NCBI GenBank assembly: GCA_946803715.1
Contig: CAMPET010000449.1
Coordinates: 1 to 26,484, forward strand
Origin: Beroe ovata
Taxonomy: Eukaryota; Ctenophora; Nuda; Beroida; Beroidae
Length of the DNA stretch: 26,484 bases
Reading direction: 5' to 3'
Positions 9,801 through 20,000 of the stretch are shown here, in pieces. The notes under the pieces are model-generated. The model was not told the DNA's origin, searched no databases, and saw nothing but the letters and a program-made list of their open reading frames with translations. Position numbers and translations under genes: made by a program. Position 1 is the stretch's first letter. Every line of letters begins with the position of its first letter.

Positions 9801-12800
9801 ATTAGTATGACAGGCAATTTAGATTGTAATTAGTAACGATAAGGAATGTGGAAATAACGGTGTTCGTCTTTCTCACTATTTCCTAATTGGATAATTGATA
9901 CCTAATTATCCAATGAATCCGATCAAATCTCAGTTTACCACATTGGTGTACCTTTCAATTCAGAGACTGTGGATCAAATTACCAATCCCACCTTCAGAGA
10001 TGATTCATAGTCACTCACGACACCGCAATATAAAGATACTAGAAAACCCGTCGGTTGGATGCGATGCTACGANTACTACGCTATTAGATGAGAACAGAAT
10101 ATGTTGTCATAGGAACAGATGATGCAATGTCGTACTGGATTGGGGAGAGACACTCAAAATATAGGTTCGAATAGGTACCAATTTGTCACACATGGCTAGA
10201 AACCAAGGAGATAATTGGATTTATCGAACACAGTGATTGGTTGGCGTCCAGGTTTAAAGGTATAAAGTATTGATTGCTCCAGGAAAGTAAGGTAATTACT
10301 AATAAGTATGACAGGCAATTTAGATTGTAATTAGCAACGATAAGGAATGTGGACGGTGTTTGTCTTTCTCACTATTTCCTAATTGGATAATTGATGCCTA
10401 ATCATCCAATGAATCCGATCAAATCTCAGTTTACTACATTGGTGTACCTTTCAATTCAGAGACCGTGGATCAAATTACCAATCCCACCTTCAGAGATGAT
10501 TCATAATTACTCACGACACCGCAATATAGCAACCACCAAAACAAGCTTCACTGAGCTCCACTATACCTATTGAGAGCCCCAACTCTGGTCGCCGAGCTCC
10601 ACTATGCATTCATAATACATAGTGAACCCCCATCAACTTACCTGGTAGCTGGCTGCTGATTGGCTGATCCCAGTCTTGTTCTATCCAATGAGGAGGCCCG
10701 ATTTACAGAGCCGGACGAGTTTCGTCTGCCCGAGACGGAACCGTTAGCTAGCCGGGTTTTGTTCGCTTTGTACTGCAAATTCGGGGGACAGCTGTACCTC
10801 TGTGGAGTAGGGTATGGGGCATGTTTAGTGTTCACTGTTTGAGTAGTGTAGGATAGACAGAGTGGTCTGTACGGAACCCCCCGGTTTCGATTCCACGTTT
10901 AACATGCCGTACAGCAAGGATATCCACCGTGTTCGCCAGGCTAGGCACATAACCACTCTGTCTTGACCAAAGTCATTTTTCAATGTCCCGTTATTATGAA
11001 ACTTTTCCTAACTCCCACTACTCACCGATGGGTTTCTGAGGTAGAGAGCACGCTGCACAAAGAACTGCGGGTCGTTAGTTTCAGGGTACTTCATGAGCAA
11101 GGTCAAACAGCCTGTATGGTCATTACAGAGCAGCGCATCTCTGATATACAGCAACATGGAAACACACATGTATTCCACCATGCTCGAGAAGTCGGGAGAC
11201 GCTAGCAGGGCGTCCCAGATCGTCAACACTTCTCTGAGGGGGAATTCCCGACCGAATAGGAGTCGCATCCAGCGCAAACCGTACAGCTGGGGATAGGGAA
11301 TTATTGATACTCGACACTTGTCAGGTTATGGGGGCATGTTATGTTGCAATTGGTCCATGCCAGGTTAGAGGACATGTTATTGATTTTTGATCGGTAACGA
11401 TTCCATCTTAACATAGGATGTGGCTGAGTGGATTGAACACTGTACAGGTATTATACAGATTGCATAGAGATTGTAATTACTTTATTATAATCTCGACTTA
11501 GATCAGAGTGACCTGAAATTAAGAAGGCTACCTGTGGAGGTATGGCCAGTTTTTGCAAATGTTGCTGAAGTTCAGAGTCGAATTTTCGGAGTGTAAGATT
11601 CTGAAGTTCGTTTAGCCGTTGCACAATGAAGGTGGACGGCTGGTTTGAAACTCTCTTGAACAACTGAGCGTTGCCACTGCTAGGAACATCAACTTGTGGC
11701 TGAGGGAGTAATTAACCAATTAGATGGGATTATTACTTAAGAAGTTAGATAATTGAACTAAGAAATCGTTCAAATCATATCATCTTCATCGAACTATGAA
11801 GTGTCGACCGACCTTCTTGACCTTGTCAGTGGTGTAGTACTGAACCGTGAATCTCATCAGGGCAAGGTATGTCCAGTAGAGATCATGCTCCAGATAGTCA
11901 ATGTCAACCAGAGTTCGTATCAACTGACTGTGGGAACAGAAGTTTATATCAGGTGACAGCAGTGGTGCAAATCCGTGTTTTTCATTGGGGGGTATAATCC
12001 GTTCTTAGGGGCATATTTTTGACTTTTTCTCGAATTGGGGGGGATGGTAGTAAAAAGTGTTAATTAAGATAATTGAGTTATGATTGAAAATGACCGTTCA
12101 CATGAGTTCGAACTCATGGGACATATCATAAGAGTAACACAAAGACTTTGGGGAAATGGCATTGACCATAGTGTAGCGAAATTGATATCAAAATGGGCAA
12201 AATTTCTACCGTGTGATCACAATTCCAACGTTCAAAAATGTTAGGGAACGATCAAAAACTAGAAAATACTAGTACCAACTATAGTAGCAACACCGTAGGT
12301 CTAGAATCCATACATTTTGGAGGGGAAGATATTTGTAATTATTGGAGGGGATGGCACCAAATTATTGGGGGGGATATATCCCCCCCATCCCCCCCTGGAT
12401 TTGCATCACTGGGTGACAGTGAAACTCACATGTTTCACAGATATGATCCAGTGGGCAGTGAATTAATAATCATTGTTCTCTCGGTTTGATAATAATTGCT
12501 AACAATTAATGACACACTCCCACCTGTTAGGTCTAGCCACGTCCTTGACAAGCGTGTACTCATTGTAAAACACGTGCACAAGTGGAGCGAGGAGCTCATG
12601 CATGCCCTGCTTGTAGTCCACCTCCGGCTTCTCCCGTGCAAATATGAACAGGATGTTGAGCATGATGCCCTGAATTTCGGGTTGCTCAAACATCAGTTCA
12701 CCCGGGTATGTCCGCTCGATGTCCTGCTGAATTACCCGCCGGAGCTCATTGTCCAGGAAAAACTGTGCCCACGGACTCTGTGGAGGTGGGCAACAGATAA

Positions 12801-13990
12801 TACATGCTGTGTCAAAAATGTGGACAAAAGTAAACGTCTATATGTCAGATATTATTATCGCATTCAGGCACTCATAATTCAGGCAATAAATAGACATCTT
12901 GAAATTGTTCAGCTGAGTGATTGGGGGCTATCAATGATCATAATATCTGAAGTACTGCACATGAGTACATGTGAGTACACGTGACCCAGTGCCCACCTTC
13001 TCCTCCTGTGACAGAGGGTTGTTGACAGTCAGTGACATGTCCTCTGTCTGATGTGGATCCACAACGTACCTTGTCTTCAGTCCGTCGTACCTGTCTCGGT
13101 TGCTCTTAGCAACCTCAATCCACCTCCTGATGTCACCTGGCAACACCCCTAGAAATATCTGGGGAGTATCAGTTTCAGATCATAGCCATTTCCCCCCATT
13201 TGTCAGAGACATTTGTCTAAGTGCCGATACACGTGTGAGAGTGGTGTCAGCGCGCGTTTCGGTGTTGACAACATGAAGCGGTGTCTCCGCCATAGAGAAC
13301 GGTGTTAACACCCAGAGAACGGTGTTAACACCCATAGAGAACGGTGTCAACAGCCAGAGAACGGTGTTAACACCCATAGAGAATTGTGTCAACAGCCAGA
13401 GTACGGTGTTAACACCCACAGATAACGGTGTCAACAGCCAGAGAACGGTGTCAACACCCATAGAGAATTGTGTCTGCACTGTGATGTCAACAATCAATAT
13501 CTTACCTGCCAGGCTACACTCCTGAAGCTGGACGATTTCAGCTTACCACTGAGCGCCCTCTCCCGTAACTTGACAAGGTACTGCACAGTGTGGAAGGTGG
13601 CTTCCCACTCGTTCTCCAGAGTGGGTGGTTCAGGGACCATGGTGGTCAGCTCATCCTGTTTACCGACTACCAGGGCCGAGGAGAGGCTCTGGTCGGGGTA
13701 CAGGTAGTCTGGGGGTGGGAGAGGGAGAGAGGTTATTGGCGAGTAGAGAGGGAGGGGAAGGCATGAGAGGAGGAGGCATGTGTTGGGAAGAGGCGGTATT
13801 GATGCATGATTAGATTTGATAATAGACGGTAATAAAGATAAGATTGGGATCGTGGAACTTGGTAACTAAATGAGGATTGATTGGGATGAGGAAACAATGG
13901 TCCAGGATTGGAGAGATAGGGGGAAATACACTCACAATCCTCAGCAATGTCATGTATCTGCGCTCCTTTGTCCGTACTAAAGTAAGCCAT
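6890..13990 (-). CDS. TBC1D5: TBC1D5-like Rab GTPase-activating protein
   Basis: Twelve exons on the minus strand: 13990-13936, 13708-13506, 13158-12997, 12777-12524, 11927-11813, 11699-11532, 11286-11026, 10799-10642, 9426-8446, 8063-7959, 7847-7688 and 7348-6890. All phases agree, giving 1026 residues (human about 795). The TBC domain spans about residues 75-425. It keeps the Arg finger (IQQDIERTYP, R162), the Gln finger (DYKQGMHELLAP, Q197), NNPLSQEE and the signature YGLRWMRLLFGREFPL. In the family this is a GAP for RAB7 that binds retromer and autophagy proteins on endosomes. Exon 9 is a long disordered, basic, Ser-rich insert (residues about 459-785) with repeated RRRSSLP-type motifs. 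The C-terminal part has a helical segment (YCSNRLDSLLDELQ to SLAGLKQ). Introns contain a minisatellite, a hAT-type element, a 109-bp repeat and an assembly duplication. Assignment of exons 9-12 to this gene rests on phase and strand continuity plus a tentative C-terminal match. Confidence 0.85.
9576..10032. repeat. Copy 1 of a ~455-bp near-identical direct duplication
   Basis: Matches 10074-10528 with scattered substitutions and small indels, such as an AAATAAC block at 9852 that is lacking in copy 2. A unique 40-bp tail follows and then the N at 10073. The divergence level looks allelic. Confidence 0.85.
10073..10073. other. Assembly gap (single N) between duplicated segments
   Basis: Copy 2 begins immediately after this N (TACTACGCTATTAG), matching copy 1 from 9576. 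This is the pattern of an unmerged contig-end overlap. Confidence 0.85.
10074..10528. repeat. Copy 2 of the ~455-bp near-identical direct duplication
   Basis: The partner of 9576-10032, it begins one base after the N and ends where unique sequence leading to the donor of TBC1D5 exon 8 resumes. Confidence 0.85.
10855..10963 (+). mobile_element. 109-bp short repeat with 12-bp terminal inverted repeats, copy A
   Basis: The ends are AGACAGAGTGGT and its reverse complement. A second copy in inverted orientation is at 25009-25128. The interior contains GGTTTCGATTCC, close to a tRNA B box, and a TAGCCTGGCGAACACGG-like stretch on the other strand. It sits in TBC1D5 intron 7. No clear target-site duplication was seen. 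It could be a MITE or a degenerate tRNA-derived SINE. Confidence 0.7.
11952..12419. mobile_element. Non-autonomous hAT-type DNA transposon (MITE) with 8-bp target duplication
   Basis: The element proper is 11960-12411 (452 bp). Its ends are CAGTGGTGCAAATCC on the left and, read inward from the right, CAGTGATGCAAATCC, one mismatch in 15. It is flanked by a perfect 8-bp direct repeat GGTGACAG at 11952-11959 and 12412-12419. CAGTG ends with 8-bp duplications are typical of the hAT superfamily. The subterminal regions are rich in G runs (GGGGGG-type blocks near 11985, 12035 and 12365). No transposase ORF is present, so it would be mobilised in trans. It lies in TBC1D5 intron 4. Confidence 0.85.
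13295..13480. repeat. Minisatellite of alternating 20- and 22-bp units with a palindromic core
   Basis: Units of the type GAGAACGGTGTTAACACCCA with or without a TA suffix alternate with GAGAACGGTGTCAACAGCCA variants, giving a 42-bp higher-order period and about 9 units. The GGTGTTAACACC core is a perfect 12-bp palindrome. The array lies in TBC1D5 intron 2. The open frames across it are a by-product of the periodicity. Confidence 0.85.
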
Positions 13991-14773
13991 GCTTTCCACG
14001 TCCTCTCATATTGTTCTCACTTCTCACATGAACCTACCAATCATAGCCCTGTCATTGAGTTTGTGTACTGAGTGTGGATACTGTGTCATTGAGTATCAAG
14101 GCGGGTGTTACACGGAAATTGGTGTGTTAACTGTTAATCTACACTGCCATGATAACCATTCACCACACGAATAGTTTAATTCAAAGTTCAATTATAATAG
14201 TTCAACTTTATTAATCAAACACTAATTTATTGAAGATAGAATTCTGAATCGTTGTTGAAATAAAACGCGTTATAAAAGAATACATTTAAAATGAGTTCAT
14301 ATTTCAATAGGTATTTGAACTCCATTTACAATTATTTGAATCCAGGTGATAAAAAAGTAATAGTTCACAACGAAGTTGTCATACAACGGTACAATGTTAA
14401 ACGAATCCCTGAGTCCTGACAAAGACTGTGGGAAACAGGAAACCAGGTATATAACTGCGACAACTCCTTCCAATTATAGATAAATTAACAATGTAAAGAT
14501 CATGCAGTGATGTATGGGGTAAAATATAATAATTTGCTATCACCAAGATTCCGGGTTACTTCAGTCTCATTCAAACATAGCCATGGATCACTTGATACCT
14601 GACTCCTGTAAACGGTTAAAGCAAAGTTTTATCCACTATTCAATATCATACATTTGGCAACCTAACTGTGATGCTAAAATAGAAATAACATTTAACATGT
14701 CTTTAACTCGGATTATACAAAGAAAAGCAGTATTCTCCTATTATACAGTAAATCTAAAAGTTTAAAAACAAGT
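13991..14773. other. AT-rich intergenic spacer between the acyl-CoA synthetase and TBC1D5
   Basis: About 780 bp that should hold the 3' UTR of the acyl-CoA synthetase and the 5' flank of TBC1D5, both on the minus strand. No convincing gene, repeat array or TATA box was recognised. The bases just before the TBC1D5 ATG are purine-rich on the coding strand, with no acceptor. Confidence 0.5.
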
Positions 14774-16384
14774 TCACTCCTTTCTCTTAGCTTTTTCGGC
14801 CTCCCTCAGGACTTTTCTCTGGATTTTCCCACTCGGTAGTTTGGGAATTGCCTCCACAAACTCAACCTGTGCCGGAACCTTATACTCTGACGCGTGTGTC
14901 CGTACAAACTGTACTATGTCCGCAGCCGACATCTCTGTGTTAGGGCGTGGCACTACAAACGCTTTGGGTCGCTCGCCCGCCCTCTCATCAGGAACTCCAA
15001 TGACACACACATCAGCCACGTGTGGATGCTCCAGAATCAGAGCCTCCACCTCAGCGGGGGCCACTTGGAATCCCTTCACCTTGATCAGCTCCTTGAGTCG
15101 GTCTATGATGAAGAAATCACCCTCCTCATCATGATATCCGATATCACCCGTCTTGAAAAACCCGTCCTCCGTGAAAACCTCTCTGTTCGCGTCCGGATTA
15201 TTGTAATACCCCTTCATAACACACGGGCCCCTGATATAAATCTCCCCCGACTGCAGGGGCCCGCATTCCTCCCCACTCTCCAAATTCACCACTTTGCACT
15301 CCGTGTTGTTGGCTACCCCACCGATAGATCCCGGCTTTGAGGACCCCTTGGCCAGACAGTGGGATGCAGCAGTGGTTTCACTCAGCCCGTACCCCTGCCG
15401 GATATTGAGATCAGGGATGTTGAGACGGGTGAACACGTCGTGTTCCAGCTGCTGTGACAGCGGGGCAGCAGCACACACCAAATGCCGGATATGGGACAAA
15501 TCGTACTTGTCTATGAGCGGGTGTTTTGCTATGAACAGCATGATTGGCGGGACCAGGGTAGCGTACGATACTTTGTAGTCCTGCATAGCCCCGAGGAAAG
15601 CAAGAGGGTCGAAACCGTCTAGGAGGATAGAAGTGGCTCCCTTATGGAGGACATGGGCAGCCACCACACTCCCAAACACATGGAACATGGGGAGGAAGCC
15701 GTTATTTACCGTGCTTGTGTCGAAGTTAAACCCGGCCGGGTCATCCAGGATCAAACACTGGCTCACGTAGTTGTCGTGAGTGATCTCCACTGCCTTGGGG
15801 AACCCTGTAGTTCCGCTGCTGTAGAAGAATGCACATGTGTCATGCACACCGACATCAATGTCAGGCAGCTCGCTGGATAAGTGTGCGCTATCCTCCAGTA
15901 GTGTGGAAATATCCAGGGGGTCGGGAATACCGAGTCTCTTGGCGGCGGCGGACACTGCCTCACTGTTCTTGGGGTGACCAATGATCCTGGTGACGTCAGC
16001 AGTGCTAAGCAGCTGGTCCACTTCCCTGCCCGTGTACGCGGGGTTACAGAGCGCCACCTTGGCGCCGGCTGCCATGATCCCCAGTTGTACGGGCAGGTAG
16101 TTGACATGGTTGAAGGAGCTGAGTCCCACATGATCACCGGGTCTGACTCCCCATTCATGGAGTTTGTTAGCAATCTTACCAACACTCTCCCCGATCTGCC
16201 CGTGAGTCAGTGTCTCCTTGGTAACGTAGTCCACCAGGGCCCTGTGCTCAGAGTTCTTGTCGAGAAACTGGAGGAGAAATGTGTGAAGGAGCGTGTTTTG
16301 GGGCGGGAACTCTTGTCTAGTGGAGACAATGTGTCGATGCAAGAGGAGGGGAGAGGGGGATGTGAGGAGTTTTCTAGTGATCAT
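14774..16384 (-). CDS. 4-coumarate-CoA ligase-like acyl-CoA synthetase (ANL superfamily), intronless
   Basis: A single exon of 536 residues, full length for the family. Motifs in order: the AMP-binding loop YSSGTTGFPKAVEITH (about residue 190), GYGLSETTAASH (about 335), TGDIGYHDEEGDFFIIDRLK (about 417) with KVKGFQVAPAEVE, and PKLPSGKIQRK near the C terminus with the catalytic Lys at about 520. The enzyme adenylates a carboxylic acid with ATP and transfers it to CoA. The substrate cannot be read from the sequence; medium- or long-chain fatty acids are as likely as aromatic acids. The first 30 residues (RKLLTSPSPLLLHRHIVSTR) are basic, hydroxylated and free of acids, suggesting a mitochondrial presequence. 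The C terminus KRKE is not a peroxisomal signal. An acceptor-like CCTCGACTCTAG ends 5 nt before the ATG, so a leader intron or trans-splicing is likely. Confidence 0.9.
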   Translation of the reverse strand: MITRKLLTSPSPLLLHRHIVSTRQEFPPQNTLLHTFLLQFLDKNSEHRALVDYVTKETLTHGQIGESVGKIANKLHEWGVRPGDHVGLSSFNHVNYLPVQLGIMAAGAKVALCNPAYTGREVDQLLSTADVTRIIGHPKNSEAVSAAAKRLGIPDPLDISTLLEDSAHLSSELPDIDVGVHDTCAFFYSSGTTGFPKAVEITHDNYVSQCLILDDPAGFNFDTSTVNNGFLPMFHVFGSVVAAHVLHKGATSILLDGFDPLAFLGAMQDYKVSYATLVPPIMLFIAKHPLIDKYDLSHIRHLVCAAAPLSQQLEHDVFTRLNIPDLNIRQGYGLSETTAASHCLAKGSSKPGSIGGVANNTECKVVNLESGEECGPLQSGEIYIRGPCVMKGYYNNPDANREVFTEDGFFKTGDIGYHDEEGDFFIIDRLKELIKVKGFQVAPAEVEALILEHPHVADVCVIGVPDERAGERPKAFVVPRPNTEMSAADIVQFVRTHASEYKVPAQVEFVEAIPKLPSGKIQRKVLREAEKAKRKE

Positions 16385-17088
16385 TGCTCCTAGAGTCGAG
16401 GGGAATATTGGGTCAGTGGGGGGGGAAATATTGAGTCAGTGGGGAATGAATTATGAAAGAATTAAACAAAATTGATAGAAGAAAAGTGAAATAAGGTCAC
16501 AAAGGTTCTACTGCTCGTAACTGTCGAATATCCAGCAAAATTCAAAACAAATCACAAATAACAGGTTCACCACTATCTATAATAAGCAAGCAAGTCTAGG
16601 TAAAGCAGTACCTTTATGCCTATGAAAGTAGTATCATGTCTTGGAGCTAAATAAACAATCATAGGTAATTAGATAATTATTAAAACTCTAAACTTCCCAT
16701 TATTACGGAATATCCGGGATATACCTAACTTCGTTAATAAGTCTGATACCCAAACACAGTATAAATGATACTGGGTATAAAATCACACAACTGGGGACAG
16801 CTGACAGAGACAAATCAAACATCAACACGAAATACTTGAATGTGAGTTAGCAACATAAGATTAGAGGGAAGTAAAGTCCGATGTAGCATTCAACCAAGAC
16901 AACGACAAATTCTGTAAGAATTCGATACTCTGATAGTCAATGAATCATTTTCTATGATTACTCCAATTGTGTGCAATCCTCGACAACAACTCAATGAGAA
17001 ATTTCATAAAAACTTCCACCCTGAGATAAGAGCTCTATTCTGAAGAATAAATCAACTGTAGAGCTCATGAGAATGATTCACACGAAGA
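16385..17088. other. Intergenic spacer between MCRS1 and the acyl-CoA synthetase
   Basis: About 700 bp of AT-rich DNA. It should contain the MCRS1 3' UTR and the 5' flank of the synthetase. Short G runs lie at 16412-16445 (GTCAGTGGGGG twice). No other feature recognised. Confidence 0.5.
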
Positions 17089-20000
17089 TCAGCCCTTCTC
17101 CGTAACGGCTTTTCCCTCCGTCATGTTTTTGTTGATGAGGAAAATGAACTTGAGCGAGCAAATCTCCATGACACAGTGATGATGCAGCTTGGAGTGACAC
17201 CCTGAGGGGCGGGGGTTAGCGTGTGTTACACCCAGTGTTACAATCAGTGTTACGACCAGTGTAACAATTAGTGTTACGACCAGTGTAACAACCAGTGTTA
17301 CACCCAGTGTAACAAACAGTGTAACGTGGTGTAACAATCAGTGTTACACCCAGTGCAACAATCACTGTTACACCCAGTGTAACAATCAGTGTTACGACCA
17401 GTGTAACAATCACTGTTACACCCAGTGTAACAACCAGTGTTACACCCAGTGTTACGACCAGTGTAACAATCAGTGTTACGACCAGAGTAACAAATAGTGT
17501 TACGACCAGTGTTACAATCAGTGTTACGACCAGAGTAACAATCAGTGTTACACCCAGTGTTACGACCAGTGTTACGACCAGTGTAACAATCAGTGTTACG
17601 TGGTGTAACAATCAGTGTTACACCCAGTGTAACAATCAGTGTTACACCCAGTGTTACACCCATTGTTACACAATACACACTCTCACTCAGACACCTTTAT
17701 CAATAGGTAACTAGGCAACAAGTAACATTTCAGATAAAAAGTAACTCAAGTAGATAGGTAACCTTGTATGACTGGATGACCGTCGATGTAAATTGGACGT
17801 TTGCCAAAATTCCACAGGAAAAATTCTCCAGCATGGAACTTTATGATCCCCTGTTTTAACGAAATCTGAAGAATTTCGCGTCAATATTAATCACAGAAAA
17901 TGTCATTAGGACAAAAGAGTCATTAGGAACAACTGTAATAATTGTGTGCATAAATCGCATAATATAGTCCATCATGAGAAATGAGTGACTCAAACTAAAG
18001 AGTCTAACCACTAGTCAGAATATTGCCAGCCCCCCCCCCCNCGGACCAGCCTGAGATCATTACCATGGTAACCCATCATGGTAACCATGGTAGCGGGTCT
18101 CTCATTCAAATCCTGTCTTCATAATCGATATATCCTGCACCTACCTGCCACGCAGTGCGGCAAACGTCTCGTTGTCGAGATCGAATGAGAAGGGCCCGTT
18201 GTCGGGGCCGCCGACCATGGTGTGCCACTGTCGAATTTCCTCCTCCAACTTCCTGTTACCATGGTAACGTGTTAGTAACAGTGTTACCATTTGTTACTGC
18301 CAGCGTAATATAACTGCAAAACCACGGGCCCAGACTTCATGGATGGGGGCAAATTACGAATGAACAGTGAAAACTGTTTATGATTCCGGACAAAGTTGTG
18401 ATCCAATGAACTTGCCTAATTTCGTGTTTGTGTCGTCGATCAATCTTCCGCAACTCATTCTGTAACACAGGATCCGGCTTCTCTGCTAGTAACTCCTCGT
18501 CCGTCAGCTGAGGGAATGAAAAACATCTAGATAGAATCTATTTGAGGCTTAAACTTAATTTTTCCATACATAGACCAATATCAACACGCGAAACTTCATG
18601 AATTCGAGAAACGGATAACGAATTCATGTTGACGAATGAGAATATTATTAACATGTGTTCTAGATCACTTTGCTGGGGAGTGGGAAGTTCTACTTCCACA
18701 CGTGTATTCGTGATACAGAACATGGGTTACAGAAGAAGGATTCCAAACATGGTTGATATTGCAGATAACACTTCAGAACATGGTGTAACATGATAGTGTA
18801 AACTAGTTTTCTAAGAATAAAGGGAGTGTGATGAGAATGGGAGTTGCTATAGAACTCTCCCATTCCCCTCCACTCCCTCTCTCACTCTCACTCCCACCCC
18901 CACTCCCTCTCCCATTCCCACTCCCCTATCCCCCAAACACTCCCCAACTACTCCTCCAAACACTCCCCCTGTGGTATACCTGCTCCTCCACATCGGAGAA
19001 ATTGAGCACGGATTCTCCCAGGTTAAGTGGTTGTACCGTCTGATCAGCGAGGAGAGAGTACTGCTTCAATCTGTCCCACTGCACCATCAGGTCTCGTGGT
19101 GTTCTGTGGAGAGGACAGTCAATGAACAGTTGACAAGTATATAAGTCCTTTTCGTACCATCAATAACTGATGATACGAAACGCCCTCGTTCTAAGTTTCT
19201 TAAGACGTTGAATATTGCTCCCCCCTCTCAAACCTGGCAGGGTGGAACACCAGAGGGAGCTCGTGGACAACAGCTCCCCCCACTCCCCCCTCTCAAACCT
19301 GGCAGGGTGGAACACCAGAGGGTGCTGGTGGAGCAGGGACACAAAAAACTCCAGTTTGGGTTGGGAAGATGCCTCCACTTGCTGGAGGATGGCCTCCTCC
19401 TTGCTACTCCACAGTGTCTTCCTCTCAACCGCCGTCTTCTCCTCGGCCGAGAGGGTGGCTATGGCGGTGGTGGCGGGACCGGACACCTCCGGGTTGTACA
19501 GCAGCTCATACCACCGCTCCTCAATCTGGGGGGAGAGGGGGGATGGGGGGAGAGGGGGAGCTCCTCAATCTGAGGGGGGAGAGGGAGTTGAGAGATTGGG
19601 GATGGGGAGCGAGACAGGGAGAGAGGGTGTGACCAATTAAGAGGGGGTGAGGTCATTATCATTGGTAACACACCAAGATAAGCAGAGAAACAGCCCATGA
19701 TCAGTATAATTCACACAGTATTCATGTCTCACCTCCTGATACGATAACTTCTGTGAAAACTTGACACACTTGTGAACAATGGCAAGATCGCAACACTGCT
19801 GAACCGCCAGTATCAACTTCAGATCATCCTTCGCCCCCCACTTGGTCTGAAGGAGGAGGGTGTGCTTGGGAGCTCGTTTAGGTTTCCTACTCCTCTCCAC
19901 GGGTATGAGCTTGGTGGGCAGACTGCTTTCCACAATCTCATCGTCGAACTTGCGCTTCTTTATTGACCTGAATATGAATTCGAGTATTGACAACGGAGAT

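Larger units (their letters stand above)
9427..10641 (-). other. TBC1D5 intron 8, enlarged by an assembly duplication
   Basis: About 1.2 kb with no exon. Most of it is two diverged copies of one roughly 455-bp segment (9576-10032 and 10074-10528) with an N between them, so the true intron is probably nearer 0.7 kb. Confidence 0.7.

Noticed and set aside
13180-13497. Repeat-coded protein with VNTVLWLLTP-type units
   Set aside because: A by-product of the palindromic minisatellite in TBC1D5 intron 2.
14841-16393. Plus-strand open frames opposite the acyl-CoA synthetase
   Set aside because: Antisense shadows of a gene with intact ANL motifs; no recognisable product.
17217-17672. CRISPR-like regular repeats
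   Set aside because: Head-to-tail 12-bp units without unique spacers, in a eukaryotic intron; the other arrays are likewise minisatellites.
17089-17678. Long VTLVVTLI-type and NTDCYTGR-type open frames on the minus strand
   Set aside because: They are translations of the 12-bp minisatellite in an MCRS1 intron; only 17201-17089 is a real exon.
19160-19298. Read-through extension of MCRS1 exon 3 past 19299
   Set aside because: The extension crosses the duplicated donor and is out of frame with the next exon, whereas the donor at 19298 gives the exact phase and the family sequence.
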